Assembly (NCBI GenBank): GCA_036479015.1
Contig: JAZGFB010000053.1
Location: forward strand, 73,480-137,479
Direction: 5' to 3'
DNA from: NVTR01 sp036479015
GTDB lineage: Bacteria > Pseudomonadota > Alphaproteobacteria > Rhodobacterales > Rhodobacteraceae
DNA: 64,000 nt
A program made the position numbers and the translations under genes. The notes below the pieces were generated by a model that saw nothing but the letters and a program-made list of their open reading frames with translations, made no database searches and was not told where the DNA came from. Below, piece after piece: positions 1-8,769 of the stretch (its first letter is position 1; each line of letters starts with the position of its first letter).

Positions 1-1
1 T

Positions 2-583
2 ATGTTGCTGCTGATCGACAATTACGACAGTTTTACTTACAATCTTGTCCACTATCTGGGCGAGTTGGGGGCGGATGTACAGGTGCATCGCAATGATGCG
101 ATCGATGTGCAGACTGTAATGGCGTTAAAGCCGGATGCGATACTGCTTTCACCGGGCCCATGTGACCCGGATCAGGCTGGTATTTGCCTGCCTTTGGTGC
201 AGGCCGCCGCCCAAACCCGTACCCCTTTGATGGGCGTTTGTCTGGGGCATCAGACCATTGGCCAGGCCTTTGGAGGTAAAATTGTACGCTGCCATGAAAT
301 TGTACATGGCAAGATGGGCCAGATTGACCATGATAACACTGGCCTGTTTGCCGATATTGTGTCGCCTTTTCAAGCGACGCGCTATCATTCACTGGTGGTG
401 GACCCGGACACATTGCCCGCATGTCTGAACGTGACGGCACGGCTGGAAGACGGCACCATTATGGGGCTGGCGCACCGCGAGCTGCCGATCCACGGGGTGC
501 AGTTTCACCCGGAATCGATTGCGTCGGAACATGGCCATAAACTGCTAAAGAATTTTCTGGACATGGTGGGTGTTTCCCCATGA
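2..583 (+). CDS. trpG: Anthranilate synthase glutamine amidotransferase subunit
   Basis: This class I glutamine amidotransferase subunit supplies ammonia from glutamine to TrpE for anthranilate synthesis in the tryptophan pathway. The 193-residue protein has the family's usual N-terminus (LLLIDNYDSFTYNL), the oxyanion-hole region SPGPCDP, the nucleophile motif GVCLGHQ and the catalytic His/Glu motif HGVQFHPES. The ATG lies two bases from the window edge, but the protein looks complete by comparison with the family. Its stop overlaps the trpD start by 4 bases (ATGA), which implies translational coupling. An equivalent PabA role in folate synthesis cannot be excluded, because such subunits are often shared. 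Confidence 0.95.
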   Translation: MLLLIDNYDSFTYNLVHYLGELGADVQVHRNDAIDVQTVMALKPDAILLSPGPCDPDQAGICLPLVQAAAQTRTPLMGVCLGHQTIGQAFGGKIVRCHEIVHGKMGQIDHDNTGLFADIVSPFQATRYHSLVVDPDTLPACLNVTARLEDGTIMGLAHRELPIHGVQFHPESIASEHGHKLLKNFLDMVGVSP

Positions 584-1593
584 GCGAGCGTCTGAAACCA
601 CTGATAGCCGCCGCTGCTGATGGGCCGTTATCCAGCGACCAGGCCCGGCAGGCATTTGCGATTTTGTTTGAAGGCGACGCCACCCCAAGCCAGATCGGCG
701 GATTTCTTATGGCCCTGCGCACCCGGGGTGAAACGGTGACCGAATATGCGGCTGCTGCAAGCGTCATGCGGGCAAAATGTGTGCCGGTTGTCGCCCCTGC
801 GGGGGCAATTGATATTGTTGGCACCGGTGGTACTGGCAAACCAACGTTGAACATTTCCACCGCCACGGCGCTGACGGTTGCGGGCGCTGGTGTGGTGGTG
901 GCCAAGCATGGCAACCGCAAGCTGTCGTCAAATTCAGGCGCGGCGGACGCCTTGGGCATGAACGGTGTCGAGGTGATGGTGGGGGCCAAGGTGGCCGAGC
1001 GCGCATTGGCCGAGGCCGGCATCGCCTTTATGATGGCCCCGATGCACCACCCGGCGATCAAACATGTGATGCCCACAAGAATTGAACTGGGCACCCGCAC
1101 GATATTTAACATTCTGGGCCCGCTGTCTAACCCAGCAGGTGTGAAACGCCAACTGACCGGCACATTTTCACGCGACCTGATCCGTCCGATGGCCGAGACA
1201 TTACTGGAACTGGGCAGTGATCTGGCCTGGTTGGTGCATGGTTCGGACGGCACTGATGAGCTGACCATCACCGGGGTTAGCTGGGTGGCGGTGTTGCAAG
1301 ATGGTGCTGTCAGCGAACGCGAAGTGCATCCGGAAGACGCCGGTTTACCAGTGCACAGCTTTGCCGATATCACCGGTGGCACGCCGAAAGAAAACGGCCG
1401 CGCATTGGCGGCTGTGTTGGCGGGTGAAAAGAATGCCTACCGGGATGCGGTTTTGCTAAACGCGGCTGCGGCCCTGATGATTGCCGGTAAAACATCAACG
1501 CTGGCGGAAGGTGTGGCGATTGCTGCAGAAAGCATTGATAGCGGCAAGGCTTTGGGAAAACTGAAAAAACTGGCGCAGATCAGCCAAAGTTAG
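580..1593 (+). CDS. trpD: Anthranilate phosphoribosyltransferase
   Basis: The enzyme transfers phosphoribose from PRPP to anthranilate, the second committed step of tryptophan synthesis. At 337 residues it has normal family length. It carries the glycine-rich GTGGTGKPTLNIST motif that binds PRPP and the KHGNRKLSSNSGAADALG motif that binds anthranilate and PRPP. It starts inside the trpG stop (ATGA overlap). Its 3' end overlaps the 3' end of convergent trpE by 4 bases. No trpC follows, which is unusual for the order I expect in this family. Confidence 0.96.
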   Translation: MSERLKPLIAAAADGPLSSDQARQAFAILFEGDATPSQIGGFLMALRTRGETVTEYAAAASVMRAKCVPVVAPAGAIDIVGTGGTGKPTLNISTATALTVAGAGVVVAKHGNRKLSSNSGAADALGMNGVEVMVGAKVAERALAEAGIAFMMAPMHHPAIKHVMPTRIELGTRTIFNILGPLSNPAGVKRQLTGTFSRDLIRPMAETLLELGSDLAWLVHGSDGTDELTITGVSWVAVLQDGAVSEREVHPEDAGLPVHSFADITGGTPKENGRALAAVLAGEKNAYRDAVLLNAAAALMIAGKTSTLAEGVAIAAESIDSGKALGKLKKLAQISQS

Positions 1594-3101
1594 TTAGAGT
1601 TACCACCTGTGAACATGCCAGCGTCAGCTGCGGCCCGCCGGATGGCGCGGGATTTATGTTCGGTCTCTTCAAATTCGGCCTCGGGGTCGCTGTCATAGAC
1701 CACGCCGCCCCCGGCCTGAATGTAAAGTTTCTGGTCTTTCAAAACGGCCGTGCGCAGGGCGATGCACATGTCCATATCACCGTTTGAAGCAAAATATCCA
1801 ACGCCGCCGCCGTAAACGCCGCGCTTTTCAGGCTCAAGCTCGTCAATTATTTCCATGGCCCGCACCTTGGGCGCACCCGACACCGTTCCAGCGGGCATGC
1901 CAGCAAGCAGGGCTGACAATGCGTCATGGTCATCCGACAGTTCGCCGACCACGTTTGACACGATGTGCATGACGTGGCTGTAGCGTTCGATGATAAATTG
2001 CTCAGTCGGATGAACGGTGCCGACCTTTGACACCCGGCCCGCATCATTGCGCCCCAGATCCAGCAGCATCAGGTGTTCAGCGCACTCCTTGGCATCGGCC
2101 AGCAGGCTGGCCTCATTTGCGTTGTCTTCGTCAGGTGTGGCACCACGCGGCCGGGTGCCAGCAATGGGGCGCACGGTGACCTGACCGTCAAACACCCGCA
2201 CCAGAATTTCCGGGCTGGCGCCAATGACCTGAAAGTCGCCGTAGTTAAAGTAGAACATGAACGGCGACGGGTTCGTACGGCGCAGCGAACGATACAGCGC
2301 GAACGGTGGCAGGGTGAAATCCTGGGTCCAACGCTGTGAGGGCACCACCTGAAAAATATCACCGGCGCGGATGTAGTCTTTGGCTTTTTCCACCGCAGCC
2401 AAATAGTCCTGCTTGGCAAAGTTTGATTTTGGCGGGGTTTCGGACTGGGCGGTGCCCAACCCGTGATCGGTGTCTTTTGGCTGGCGCTCAAGATCGCGCA
2501 CCGCGTCCATGACCCGTTCGGCGGCCTGCGCGTAAGCGGCGCGCGCCGACAGGCCAGAACCAACCCAGGCCGGGGACACCACAATGACGTCACCTTTGAC
2601 GCCATCAAGTACGGCAACCACCGATGGGCGTTGTAATACTGCATCTGGCAGGCCAAGCGGGTCGGGGTTCACGTTGGGCAGATTTTCCACCAGGCGGATC
2701 ATGTCATAGCCCAGATAGCCAAACAGGCCAGCCGCGGCGGCAGGCAGGTCAGCGGGCAGGGTGATGTGGCTTTCGGCGATCAGCGCGCGCAGGGTTTCCA
2801 GCGGCGCGCCCCGCAGATCGTCAAAGCTGGTGTCATCAAAACGGGCATTGCGGTTGATCTGTGATTCTGTGCCATTACAGCGCCAGATCAGATCTGGCTT
2901 CATGCCGATGATGGAATAGCGGCCCCGTACTTCGCCGCCGGTGACGCTTTCAAGGATAAAGCTGTTGGTGCTGGCCCCGGCCAGCTTAAGCATCAGGGAA
3001 ACAGGCGTATCCAGATCAGCCGCAAGCCGGGTAAAAACCACCTGGTTTTCGCCCTGTTCATAGCCGCGCGCGAAGCTTTCAAAATCAGTTGTGATCGCCA
3101 C
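1590..3101 (-). CDS. trpE: Anthranilate synthase component I
   Basis: The aminase/lyase subunit converts chorismate and ammonia to anthranilate with TrpG. The N-terminal domain holds an LES-type tryptophan-sensing region (FILESVTGGEVRGRYSIIG), as in feedback-inhibited TrpE. The C-terminal chorismate-binding domain shows PSPFMFYFNYG, GASPEILVRV, PIAGTRPRG and GGGVGYFASNG. I choose the GTG at 3101 (MAITTDFESFA, 503 residues). It is preceded on the minus strand by AAGGTGG at about 5 bases spacing, and it matches the family N-terminus. A longer in-frame ATG at 3161 would add 20 residues that read like the ppiD tail in another frame. The start overlaps the ppiD stop by 17 bases, so the two are probably coupled. 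Confidence 0.95.
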   Translation of the reverse strand: MAITTDFESFARGYEQGENQVVFTRLAADLDTPVSLMLKLAGASTNSFILESVTGGEVRGRYSIIGMKPDLIWRCNGTESQINRNARFDDTSFDDLRGAPLETLRALIAESHITLPADLPAAAAGLFGYLGYDMIRLVENLPNVNPDPLGLPDAVLQRPSVVAVLDGVKGDVIVVSPAWVGSGLSARAAYAQAAERVMDAVRDLERQPKDTDHGLGTAQSETPPKSNFAKQDYLAAVEKAKDYIRAGDIFQVVPSQRWTQDFTLPPFALYRSLRRTNPSPFMFYFNYGDFQVIGASPEILVRVFDGQVTVRPIAGTRPRGATPDEDNANEASLLADAKECAEHLMLLDLGRNDAGRVSKVGTVHPTEQFIIERYSHVMHIVSNVVGELSDDHDALSALLAGMPAGTVSGAPKVRAMEIIDELEPEKRGVYGGGVGYFASNGDMDMCIALRTAVLKDQKLYIQAGGGVVYDSDPEAEFEETEHKSRAIRRAAADAGMFTGGNSN

Positions 3102-4992
3102 CGCTGCCACCTTGCATTTGGGCCGGTATCGCACTGCCGCCTGTGCCTGGGAATCGGGCATGAACAGCGTTAATAGCTGTTTGGTTTAGCGAAATTCCGG
3201 CCTTATTTTGCAAGGCGCGCACGAATAACTCTAACGCGTCCTGACCAATGGTTTGGCCGGTTTCGGTATCGATAGCAGTGCCCAGGTCTACCAAGTCACT
3301 GTCATTTGGATCAGCATCAGCAATTACGTTTAGCTGCATTATGAACACGCGGCCTGCACCGGTGACGGAAGTTGCAGCACCCTGTTCCAGCTTGAATACT
3401 GAGCTTAGAAAAGTTTCAGGCTTTCCCAGGAAAACCCCATCGCGTTTGATGTGGGTTTCAACCGTTGTCGGATGGCCAAGGCTGGACAATGTGGCACCAC
3501 CGCTGAGGCTGGCCAGCAATACGGCTGAATCCGCTTCAAGTGCCTGTGTCAGGGCGTCGGCGGCCTGATCGGTTGCCACTTGGTCACGGACATTTTCATA
3601 GCTGTCAGGGTGGGCGGCAATCTCGGCGTCCAGGCGCAGTGCAAAGATGCCACCGTCTTCCAGGATCTCAATGGATGGGAAATCAGCATTTGTGACTGCG
3701 TTTGCGGTGATGCTGAAACCGGAATAGGCGGCGATGCCATCGGTATTGACTGCGCTCCAATCGATGGTTCCCAGTACCATGTCGGTTTCATTTGCCAGCT
3801 CTTCCAGCGTTGCGCCCCCGGCCAGCAGATCGTCAAATTCGGCAATCTGGTCTGATACCAGGCGGCGGGCATTATCGGCGGCCTCTTCTTCCAATAGGGC
3901 CGCGCGGGCGTGCTCAAATGGGATGGACTGGGCGGCAAGAATGGCATTCACGCGAAAAATAGCTGGGCCAAGGTCGGTATCCACCGGCGCAGAAATGCCC
4001 GGCTCGGTAAGGGAAAACACTGCATCCCCTGCGGCACCAAGTGAGGCTCGGGTGACATCGCCCAGATCTATATCTGCCAGATTAAGGCCGCGTTCTCCAA
4101 CGACCGCATCAAAACTGGTTTCAGCCGTTGAAATGCGGGTGGCCGCGGCTTCGGCGTTAGCCATGCTGGAAAATATCAGGCGTTCAATGATCCGCCGCTC
4201 GGGGGTGTTATACTCAGCAGACCGGCTGTCATAAATCGCCTGAAGCGCGGCCTCATCGATGTTAATCTGATCAATCACACTTTCGGGTGACAGCCAGACA
4301 TAGGTGATGCTTTTGGATGCCGGTACGGTGTAATCGTCGCCGTGGCTATCAAAATGGGCCTGCAAGTCAGCCTCGGTAGGGGTTGGCAGTGGCGAATTCA
4401 GGCTTTTGGCATCAAGTTCCAGCCACGAAAAGCTGCGCAATTCACCCAAAAAGCCCAAAATGACATCGCTATAGGTCCCTGATGCTGTAATTCCAGATAT
4501 TACGGCGCTTTGCAAAATGGTACCCGCGGTTCGGTTGCGGATGCTTGCCTCATATTCCTGGGCCGTCAGATTGTTGCGTTCAAGTGTAAATTCATAGGCA
4601 TCGCGGTCAAAATCACCGCTGATCCCGCGAAAACCCTGGGTAGACAGCAGTTGGCGCTGAACCTCTGCATCCCCCACTGACAGGCCAATGCGGTTGGTTT
4701 CATTTTCCAGGGCGGCCTGCGAAATAAGACGCTGTATTACCTGGGCATCAACGCCAAACTGGCGGGCCTGTTCAAGTGAAAACTGTTGGCCAAAACGCTG
4801 CTGCAGGTTCCGCAACTCTTCGTCCAGAGCGCGGGCATATTGATCAACGCTGATTTCCACAGTGCCAACTTCGCCAATGGTTCGGATGCGACCGCCAAAA
4901 TTGGTGACGCCGAAACCGGCAAGCCCTACCATCAGCATCACCAGCATGATGCCCACTAAAAACTTGGAAATTTGGCCTTTTTTGCGTGCCAT
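3085..4992 (-). CDS. SurA/PpiD-type periplasmic peptidyl-prolyl isomerase
   Basis: This 635-residue membrane-anchored foldase resembles PpiD. It has a short basic N-terminus (MARKKGQISKF) and one transmembrane segment at about residues 10-30. A SurA N-terminal chaperone domain follows to about residue 180, then a parvulin-like region at roughly 230-370 and a long C-terminal domain. It should act on the periplasmic side of the inner membrane on newly exported proteins. It lies directly upstream of trpE and overlaps it, an arrangement I know from Rhodobacteraceae. The parvulin active-site residues are not obvious by eye, so catalytic activity is inferred from family architecture. Confidence 0.85.
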   Translation of the reverse strand: MARKKGQISKFLVGIMLVMLMVGLAGFGVTNFGGRIRTIGEVGTVEISVDQYARALDEELRNLQQRFGQQFSLEQARQFGVDAQVIQRLISQAALENETNRIGLSVGDAEVQRQLLSTQGFRGISGDFDRDAYEFTLERNNLTAQEYEASIRNRTAGTILQSAVISGITASGTYSDVILGFLGELRSFSWLELDAKSLNSPLPTPTEADLQAHFDSHGDDYTVPASKSITYVWLSPESVIDQINIDEAALQAIYDSRSAEYNTPERRIIERLIFSSMANAEAAATRISTAETSFDAVVGERGLNLADIDLGDVTRASLGAAGDAVFSLTEPGISAPVDTDLGPAIFRVNAILAAQSIPFEHARAALLEEEAADNARRLVSDQIAEFDDLLAGGATLEELANETDMVLGTIDWSAVNTDGIAAYSGFSITANAVTNADFPSIEILEDGGIFALRLDAEIAAHPDSYENVRDQVATDQAADALTQALEADSAVLLASLSGGATLSSLGHPTTVETHIKRDGVFLGKPETFLSSVFKLEQGAATSVTGAGRVFIMQLNVIADADPNDSDLVDLGTAIDTETGQTIGQDALELFVRALQNKAGISLNQTAINAVHARFPGTGGSAIPAQMQGGSGGDHN

Positions 4993-5135
4993 TGTTGCGC
5001 TGCCCTATCTGAATATTTTTCGCCTGCGAATGTCTACGCGGCTTTTGGGTGGGGGGGCAAGGTCAGAGCGACAGGTTTTCGGGCCGTGTGAACAAAGTTT
5101 GAATGCCCCTGTTAATAGTCGTGACTTTGCCCCGC

Positions 5136-5639
5136 CTAATCCTTGCCCCGGTAGGGCTCGACATATTGCAGCGCCATATCCCAGGGGAAAAATATCCAGG
5201 TGTCCTGGCTGACCTCGGTGATAAAGGTTTCCACCATCGGGCGGCCCTGTGGTTTGGCGTAAACTGTGGCGATATGTGCCTTTGGCATGACGGCTTTTAC
5301 CGCCTCTAAGGTGCGGCCGGTATCGACCAGATCGTCAATAACAAGCACGCCAGTGCCATCGCCAATCACATCCATATCGGGGGATTTAATGACTTTGGGT
5401 GCCGACTGGGACTGGTGTTGATAGGATTTTACGCTGATGGTGTCGACCATGCGGATGTCAAGTTCACGGGCCACGATCATGGCCGGGGCCATGCCGCCCC
5501 GGGTGATGGCGACTATGGCTTTCCAAGCGCCATTGTCGGGGCCTTTCCCATCTAACCGCCAAGCCAATGCTCGGCTGTCGCGGTGAAGCTGGTCCCAGCT
5601 GACATGGAAACCTTTTTCGTGTGGCAGGCGATCGTTCAT
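5136..5639 (-). CDS. gpt: Xanthine(-guanine) phosphoribosyltransferase
   Basis: This purine-salvage enzyme converts xanthine or guanine plus PRPP to the nucleotide. The 167-residue protein has the type I phosphoribosyltransferase PRPP loop VLVIDDLVDTGRT (about residues 98-110), and the C-terminal region TWIFFPWDMAL is typical of Gpt. Its ATG overlaps the fabI stop by one base (TAATG), so it is probably translated by re-initiation from the fabI message. The link to fatty-acid synthesis looks positional rather than functional. Confidence 0.92.
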   Translation of the reverse strand: MNDRLPHEKGFHVSWDQLHRDSRALAWRLDGKGPDNGAWKAIVAITRGGMAPAMIVARELDIRMVDTISVKSYQHQSQSAPKVIKSPDMDVIGDGTGVLVIDDLVDTGRTLEAVKAVMPKAHIATVYAKPQGRPMVETFITEVSQDTWIFFPWDMALQYVEPYRGKD

Positions 5640-6451
5640 TAGCTTTTTCCTGTTGTGATGTCGGGGGCATCGACGGCCTTCATACCGACAACGTGGTAGC
5701 CTGCGTCAACATGGTGCACTTCGCCGGTAACGCCTGAACTAAGGTCAGACAACAGATACAGCGCCGATTTGCCCACATCATCTATGGTAACGGTGCGACG
5801 CAGGGGTGAGTTATATTCGTTCCATTTCAGGATATAGCGAAAGTCACCGATGCCAGATGCGGCCAGTGTCTTGATCGGCCCGGCGGAAATCGCATTACAG
5901 CGAATACCATCTTTGCCCAGGTCTTCGGCGATGTATCGCACGCTGGCCTCAAGTGCTGCCTTGGCCAGCCCCATGACGTTATAGTGCGGCATGATTTTTT
6001 CAGCACCGTAATATGTCATGGTTATGAGTGAGCCACCTTCGTTCATCATCGCGGCGGCCCGTTTGCAGACTGCGGTGAATGAATAGACTGAAATATCCAT
6101 GGTCATGTTAAAGTTTTCGCGTGTGGTATCAACATAGCGGCCGCGCAGTTGTTCTTTGTCGGAGAATCCAATGGCATGAACCACGAAATCCAGTTTGCCC
6201 CATTTCTTTTCCAGTTCGGCGAACAGGGCGTCCACGGATGCTTCATCAGATACATCGCATGCGATAACCATGTCGGAACCGGTTTCTGCAGCCAGCGGCA
6301 TGACGCGTTTTTTCAATTGTTCGCCCTGGTATGAATAGGCCAGTTCAGCGCCGGCATCTGCCAGTGCGCGGGCGATGCCCCAGGCAATTGACTTGTTGTT
6401 TGCCAGCCCCATGATAAGACCGCGTTTGCCCGCCATTAGTGTTGATGTCAT
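5639..6451 (-). CDS. fabI: Enoyl-[acyl-carrier-protein] reductase (NADH)
   Basis: FabI reduces trans-2-enoyl-ACP in the last step of each fatty-acid elongation cycle. It is a divergent short-chain dehydrogenase with the N-terminal nucleotide-binding motif GLANNKSIAWGIA, a Tyr-x6-Lys active site in YNVMGLAKA, and the downstream SAGPIKTLAASGI loop. I choose the ATG at 6451 (270 residues), which has GAGGG a few bases upstream. An in-frame ATG at 6511 adds 20 residues without homology to the family. The gene is divergent from pdxH and coupled to gpt downstream. FabI-type reductases are the target of triclosan. Confidence 0.95.
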   Translation of the reverse strand: MTSTLMAGKRGLIMGLANNKSIAWGIARALADAGAELAYSYQGEQLKKRVMPLAAETGSDMVIACDVSDEASVDALFAELEKKWGKLDFVVHAIGFSDKEQLRGRYVDTTRENFNMTMDISVYSFTAVCKRAAAMMNEGGSLITMTYYGAEKIMPHYNVMGLAKAALEASVRYIAEDLGKDGIRCNAISAGPIKTLAASGIGDFRYILKWNEYNSPLRRTVTIDDVGKSALYLLSDLSSGVTGEVHHVDAGYHVVGMKAVDAPDITTGKS

Positions 6452-6581
6452 TGTACCCTCATTGCCCGCTTTGTTTCGTAGTCGTTTAGGCCAAAGCGAC
6501 GTGGTCATCAAGATAAAGGCGGACGCTTCAGGGTTGAAAAATATCGAATAAATTGCTAATATTAACTATTAGGAGACAAAA

Positions 6582-7187
6582 ATGGCAGACCGGTCCGGAA
6601 TATTTGCGGGCGATGATCCATTTGAGATTGCCCGCCAATGGCTAAGCCAGGCAGAAAAAACCGAGCAAAACGACGCCAACGCCGGCGCGTTGGCAACGGT
6701 TGATGCCGACGGGATGCCCAATGTGCGCATCGTTTTGTTGAAAGATATTGAGGATGATGGCTTGGTGTTTTTCACCAACTATAACAGCCGAAAAGGTCAG
6801 GAACTGATCAGCGCCGGTAGTGCGGCATTCAATATGCATTGGAAATCACTGGGGCGACAGATTCGGGTACGTGGCAGTGTGGCAAAGGTCAGCGCCACAG
6901 TGTCGGACGAATATTACCAGACACGGGCATTGGGCAGCCGGATAGGTGCCTGGGCATCGCAACAATCTGCACCGTTGATTTCAAAGTCTCAGCTGGTGAA
7001 AACGGTGGCGCTGGCCACGGCCAAACATGGCACTAATCCCCAGCGCCCGGAATTCTGGGGGGGCTTTAAAATTATGCCAATCGAATTTGAATTTTGGGCA
7101 AATGGAGAGTTTAGATTACATGATCGGTTCCGTTGGAGCCGAGAGAATTTGAAGGAAATTTGGAATATCCAGCGCTTAAACCCGTGA
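6582..7187 (+). CDS. pdxH: Pyridoxamine 5'-phosphate oxidase
   Basis: This FMN-dependent enzyme oxidises pyridoxine or pyridoxamine 5'-phosphate to pyridoxal 5'-phosphate. The 201-residue protein has the FMN/PLP-binding core (PNVRIVLLKDIEDDGLVFFTN, broken here only for reading), the ALGSRIGAWASQQS region and the C-terminal RLNP ending typical of PdxH. An AGGAG Shine-Dalgarno sequence sits just upstream of the ATG. It is divergent from fabI across a 130-base gap that must hold both promoters. Confidence 0.95.
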   Translation: MADRSGIFAGDDPFEIARQWLSQAEKTEQNDANAGALATVDADGMPNVRIVLLKDIEDDGLVFFTNYNSRKGQELISAGSAAFNMHWKSLGRQIRVRGSVAKVSATVSDEYYQTRALGSRIGAWASQQSAPLISKSQLVKTVALATAKHGTNPQRPEFWGGFKIMPIEFEFWANGEFRLHDRFRWSRENLKEIWNIQRLNP

Positions 7188-7305
7188 AATTCGCGTATCG
7201 TGAATTGCAAGAGATTGATAAGGCTTGAATAAAAACACTTGCCTCAATCACGCAACTGGCGCAAACCGTAATAGGGAATGGGAATGCAATTGCGATGTGG
7301 GAATA

Positions 7306-7827
7306 ATGGACCAAGCAGATGAAATCCGTCGTGTTACGGGCCGTGTAAAGTGGTTTGACCCGGTAAAAGGGTTTGGTTTTGTCGTGGTCAATAGCGACGG
7401 GCCTGACATACTTTTGCACGCAAATGTATTGCGAAATTTTGGACAAAGTTCGGTATCTGACGGCGCTGGCATAGACATGTCAGTGCAGGAAACTGAACGG
7501 GGTGTGCAGGCACTGGAAGTTCACAGCATCGCGCCACCAGAGTTTCTGAATAGTACGGGTATGGCAGAGCTGCCGGAATTTGATGCGGTCAGTGATGCTG
7601 ACATTGATTTTGAACCAGCCCGTGTGAAATGGTTTGATAAGGCCAAGGGGTTTGGTTTTGCCAATGTATTTGGCAGCCAAGAAGACATATTTGTACATGT
7701 TGAAGTTCTGCGCCGTTCAGGTTTTGCTGATTTGCAACCTGGCGAGGCAATTGGCCTAAAGGTGGTTGAAGGTAAACGCGGACATATGGCATCTTCGGTC
7801 ACATCATGGGATTCGGCCAAAAAATAA
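7306..7827 (+). CDS. Cold-shock protein with two cold-shock domains
   Basis: This is a predicted nucleic-acid chaperone of 173 residues with two CSD (OB-fold) domains. Each carries an RNP1-like motif: GRVKWFDPVKGFGFVV near the N-terminus and ARVKWFDKAKGFGFANV in the second half. The second RNP2-like motifs are DILLHANVL and DIFVHVEVL. The ATG at 7306 fits homologues I recall from Rhodobacteraceae. An in-frame TTG at 7225 would add 27 unrelated residues. The 3' end overlaps the DUF192 gene by 22 bases, so the two are probably one transcription unit. Confidence 0.9.
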   Translation: MDQADEIRRVTGRVKWFDPVKGFGFVVVNSDGPDILLHANVLRNFGQSSVSDGAGIDMSVQETERGVQALEVHSIAPPEFLNSTGMAELPEFDAVSDADIDFEPARVKWFDKAKGFGFANVFGSQEDIFVHVEVLRRSGFADLQPGEAIGLKVVEGKRGHMASSVTSWDSAKK

Positions 7828-8297
7828 ACCTATCAATTGCGGCGATTGTTTTTACCTTGGTTGCAGGGCAGGGCAGCGCCCAAGAGTGCGCTACCCATGC
7901 CATTAGTCTGCGCGGCGACTGGGGGCAGGCACGTTTCTCTATAGAAATTGCTGATAACGGGCCGGAACGGGCCCAGGGTTTAATGAACCGCGAACAGATG
8001 GCGCGGACCTCGGGGATGTTGTTTATCTATGAAGCCCCCCAGAGCGTTGCATTTTGGATGCGCAACACGCTGATCCCACTGGATATGATTTTTATTGACC
8101 CAACGGGTGCGGTGGCATCGGTTCATGAAAACGCCGTGCCACTGGATGAAACAGCGATTCCCGGCGGGCGAAATATTCAATACGTGCTTGAGATTAATGG
8201 TGGTATGTCGAAATTGTTGGGAATTTCGGTTGGCAGCCAGGTTTTGCACCCGGAAATTGACCAGAAAATTGCTGTTTGGCGCTGTGAGGTGCAGTAA
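7806..8297 (+). CDS. DUF192-family secreted protein
   Basis: This 163-residue protein has a signal peptide (hydrophobic run INLSIAAIVFTLVAG, likely cleavage after GSAQ) and a DUF192 domain. Family landmarks are FSIEIADNGPERAQGLMNRE, GMLFIYEAP and FWMRNTLIPLDMIFID. DUF192 proteins are small periplasmic or exported beta-proteins of unknown biochemical role. It overlaps the cold-shock gene by 22 bases and ends about 40 bases before tRNA-Pro. I infer membership of the csp operon from the overlap. Confidence 0.88.
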   Translation: MGFGQKINLSIAAIVFTLVAGQGSAQECATHAISLRGDWGQARFSIEIADNGPERAQGLMNREQMARTSGMLFIYEAPQSVAFWMRNTLIPLDMIFIDPTGAVASVHENAVPLDETAIPGGRNIQYVLEINGGMSKLLGISVGSQVLHPEIDQKIAVWRCEVQ

Positions 8298-8339
8298 CCG
8301 CTTTTCAAGGGGGCAAACACACTATAGGTCACCCCCTGT

Positions 8340-8416
8340 CGGGGCGTAGCGCAGCCTGGTAGCGCATCTGTTTTGGGAACAGAGGGTCGGGAGTTCGAAT
8401 CTCTCCGCCCCGACCA
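8340..8416 (+). tRNA. tRNA-Pro (anticodon UGG)
   Basis: The 77-base gene folds as a cloverleaf. The acceptor stem pairs CGGGGCG (8340-8346) with CGCCCCG (8406-8412), followed by discriminator A and an encoded CCA. The anticodon arm has a TCTGT/ACAGA stem and loop TTTGGGA, placing TGG at positions 34-36. The T loop contains GTTCGAATC. The UGG anticodon reads proline codons, with wobble. Confidence 0.97.
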
Positions 8417-8523
8417 TTTTACCAGGCCATATTACCATACTATCTGTTTAGGTAGTGGTGGCATGATCGCATAACGGGTGGCCGACCTGTCGCAAACCAC
8501 CATAGCACGCAACCTTGATAGCG

Positions 8524-8532
8524 TTTTCCACA
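8524..8532 (+). promoter_or_regulatory. DnaA-box-like site (TTTTCCACA)
   Basis: The site matches the DnaA consensus TTATCCACA at 8 of 9 positions. It lies about 670 bases upstream of nrdJ and about 220 bases upstream of the palindromic DnaA site. A weaker TTTTCCACC lies near 8597-8605. Function is inferred. Confidence 0.3.
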
Positions 8533-8747
8533 GTGATTCTAAGGGTTATGTATCTGTTGCGGCTGAACGGCAGCTTTGCCGCTTTGCGACGGTTCTTTTC
8601 CACCTGACGGCATATATACCGTAAGCCCTTATTTTTTATTCGGTATATTTGGGATTCGCGATCTGTGACACAAAATTCCGGGCCAGTCAGGTTTCATTGG
8701 CAGGAATTTTTAGGATGGTATTTTTGCAAGTCTTCGTCGGGAAATAG

Positions 8748-8769
8748 TATTCCACAGGCCTGTGGATAA
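8748..8769. promoter_or_regulatory. Palindrome containing a perfect DnaA box upstream of nrdJ
   Basis: The 16-base perfect palindrome TCCACAGGCCTGTGGA lies at 8751-8766. Its right arm extends to TGTGGATAA (8761-8769), the exact reverse complement of the consensus DnaA box TTATCCACA. The left arm, TATTCCACA, matches 7 of 9. It sits about 430 bases upstream of nrdJ. Ribonucleotide reductase genes in other bacteria are known DnaA targets. An NrdR operator is an alternative, but the sequence does not resemble the AT-rich NrdR box. Confidence 0.45.

Noticed and set aside
459..1382. Long minus-strand ORF (307 codons) opposite trpG-trpD
   Set aside because: It is an antisense shadow of trpD, with low-complexity Ala/Pro/Ser composition and no ribosome-binding site.
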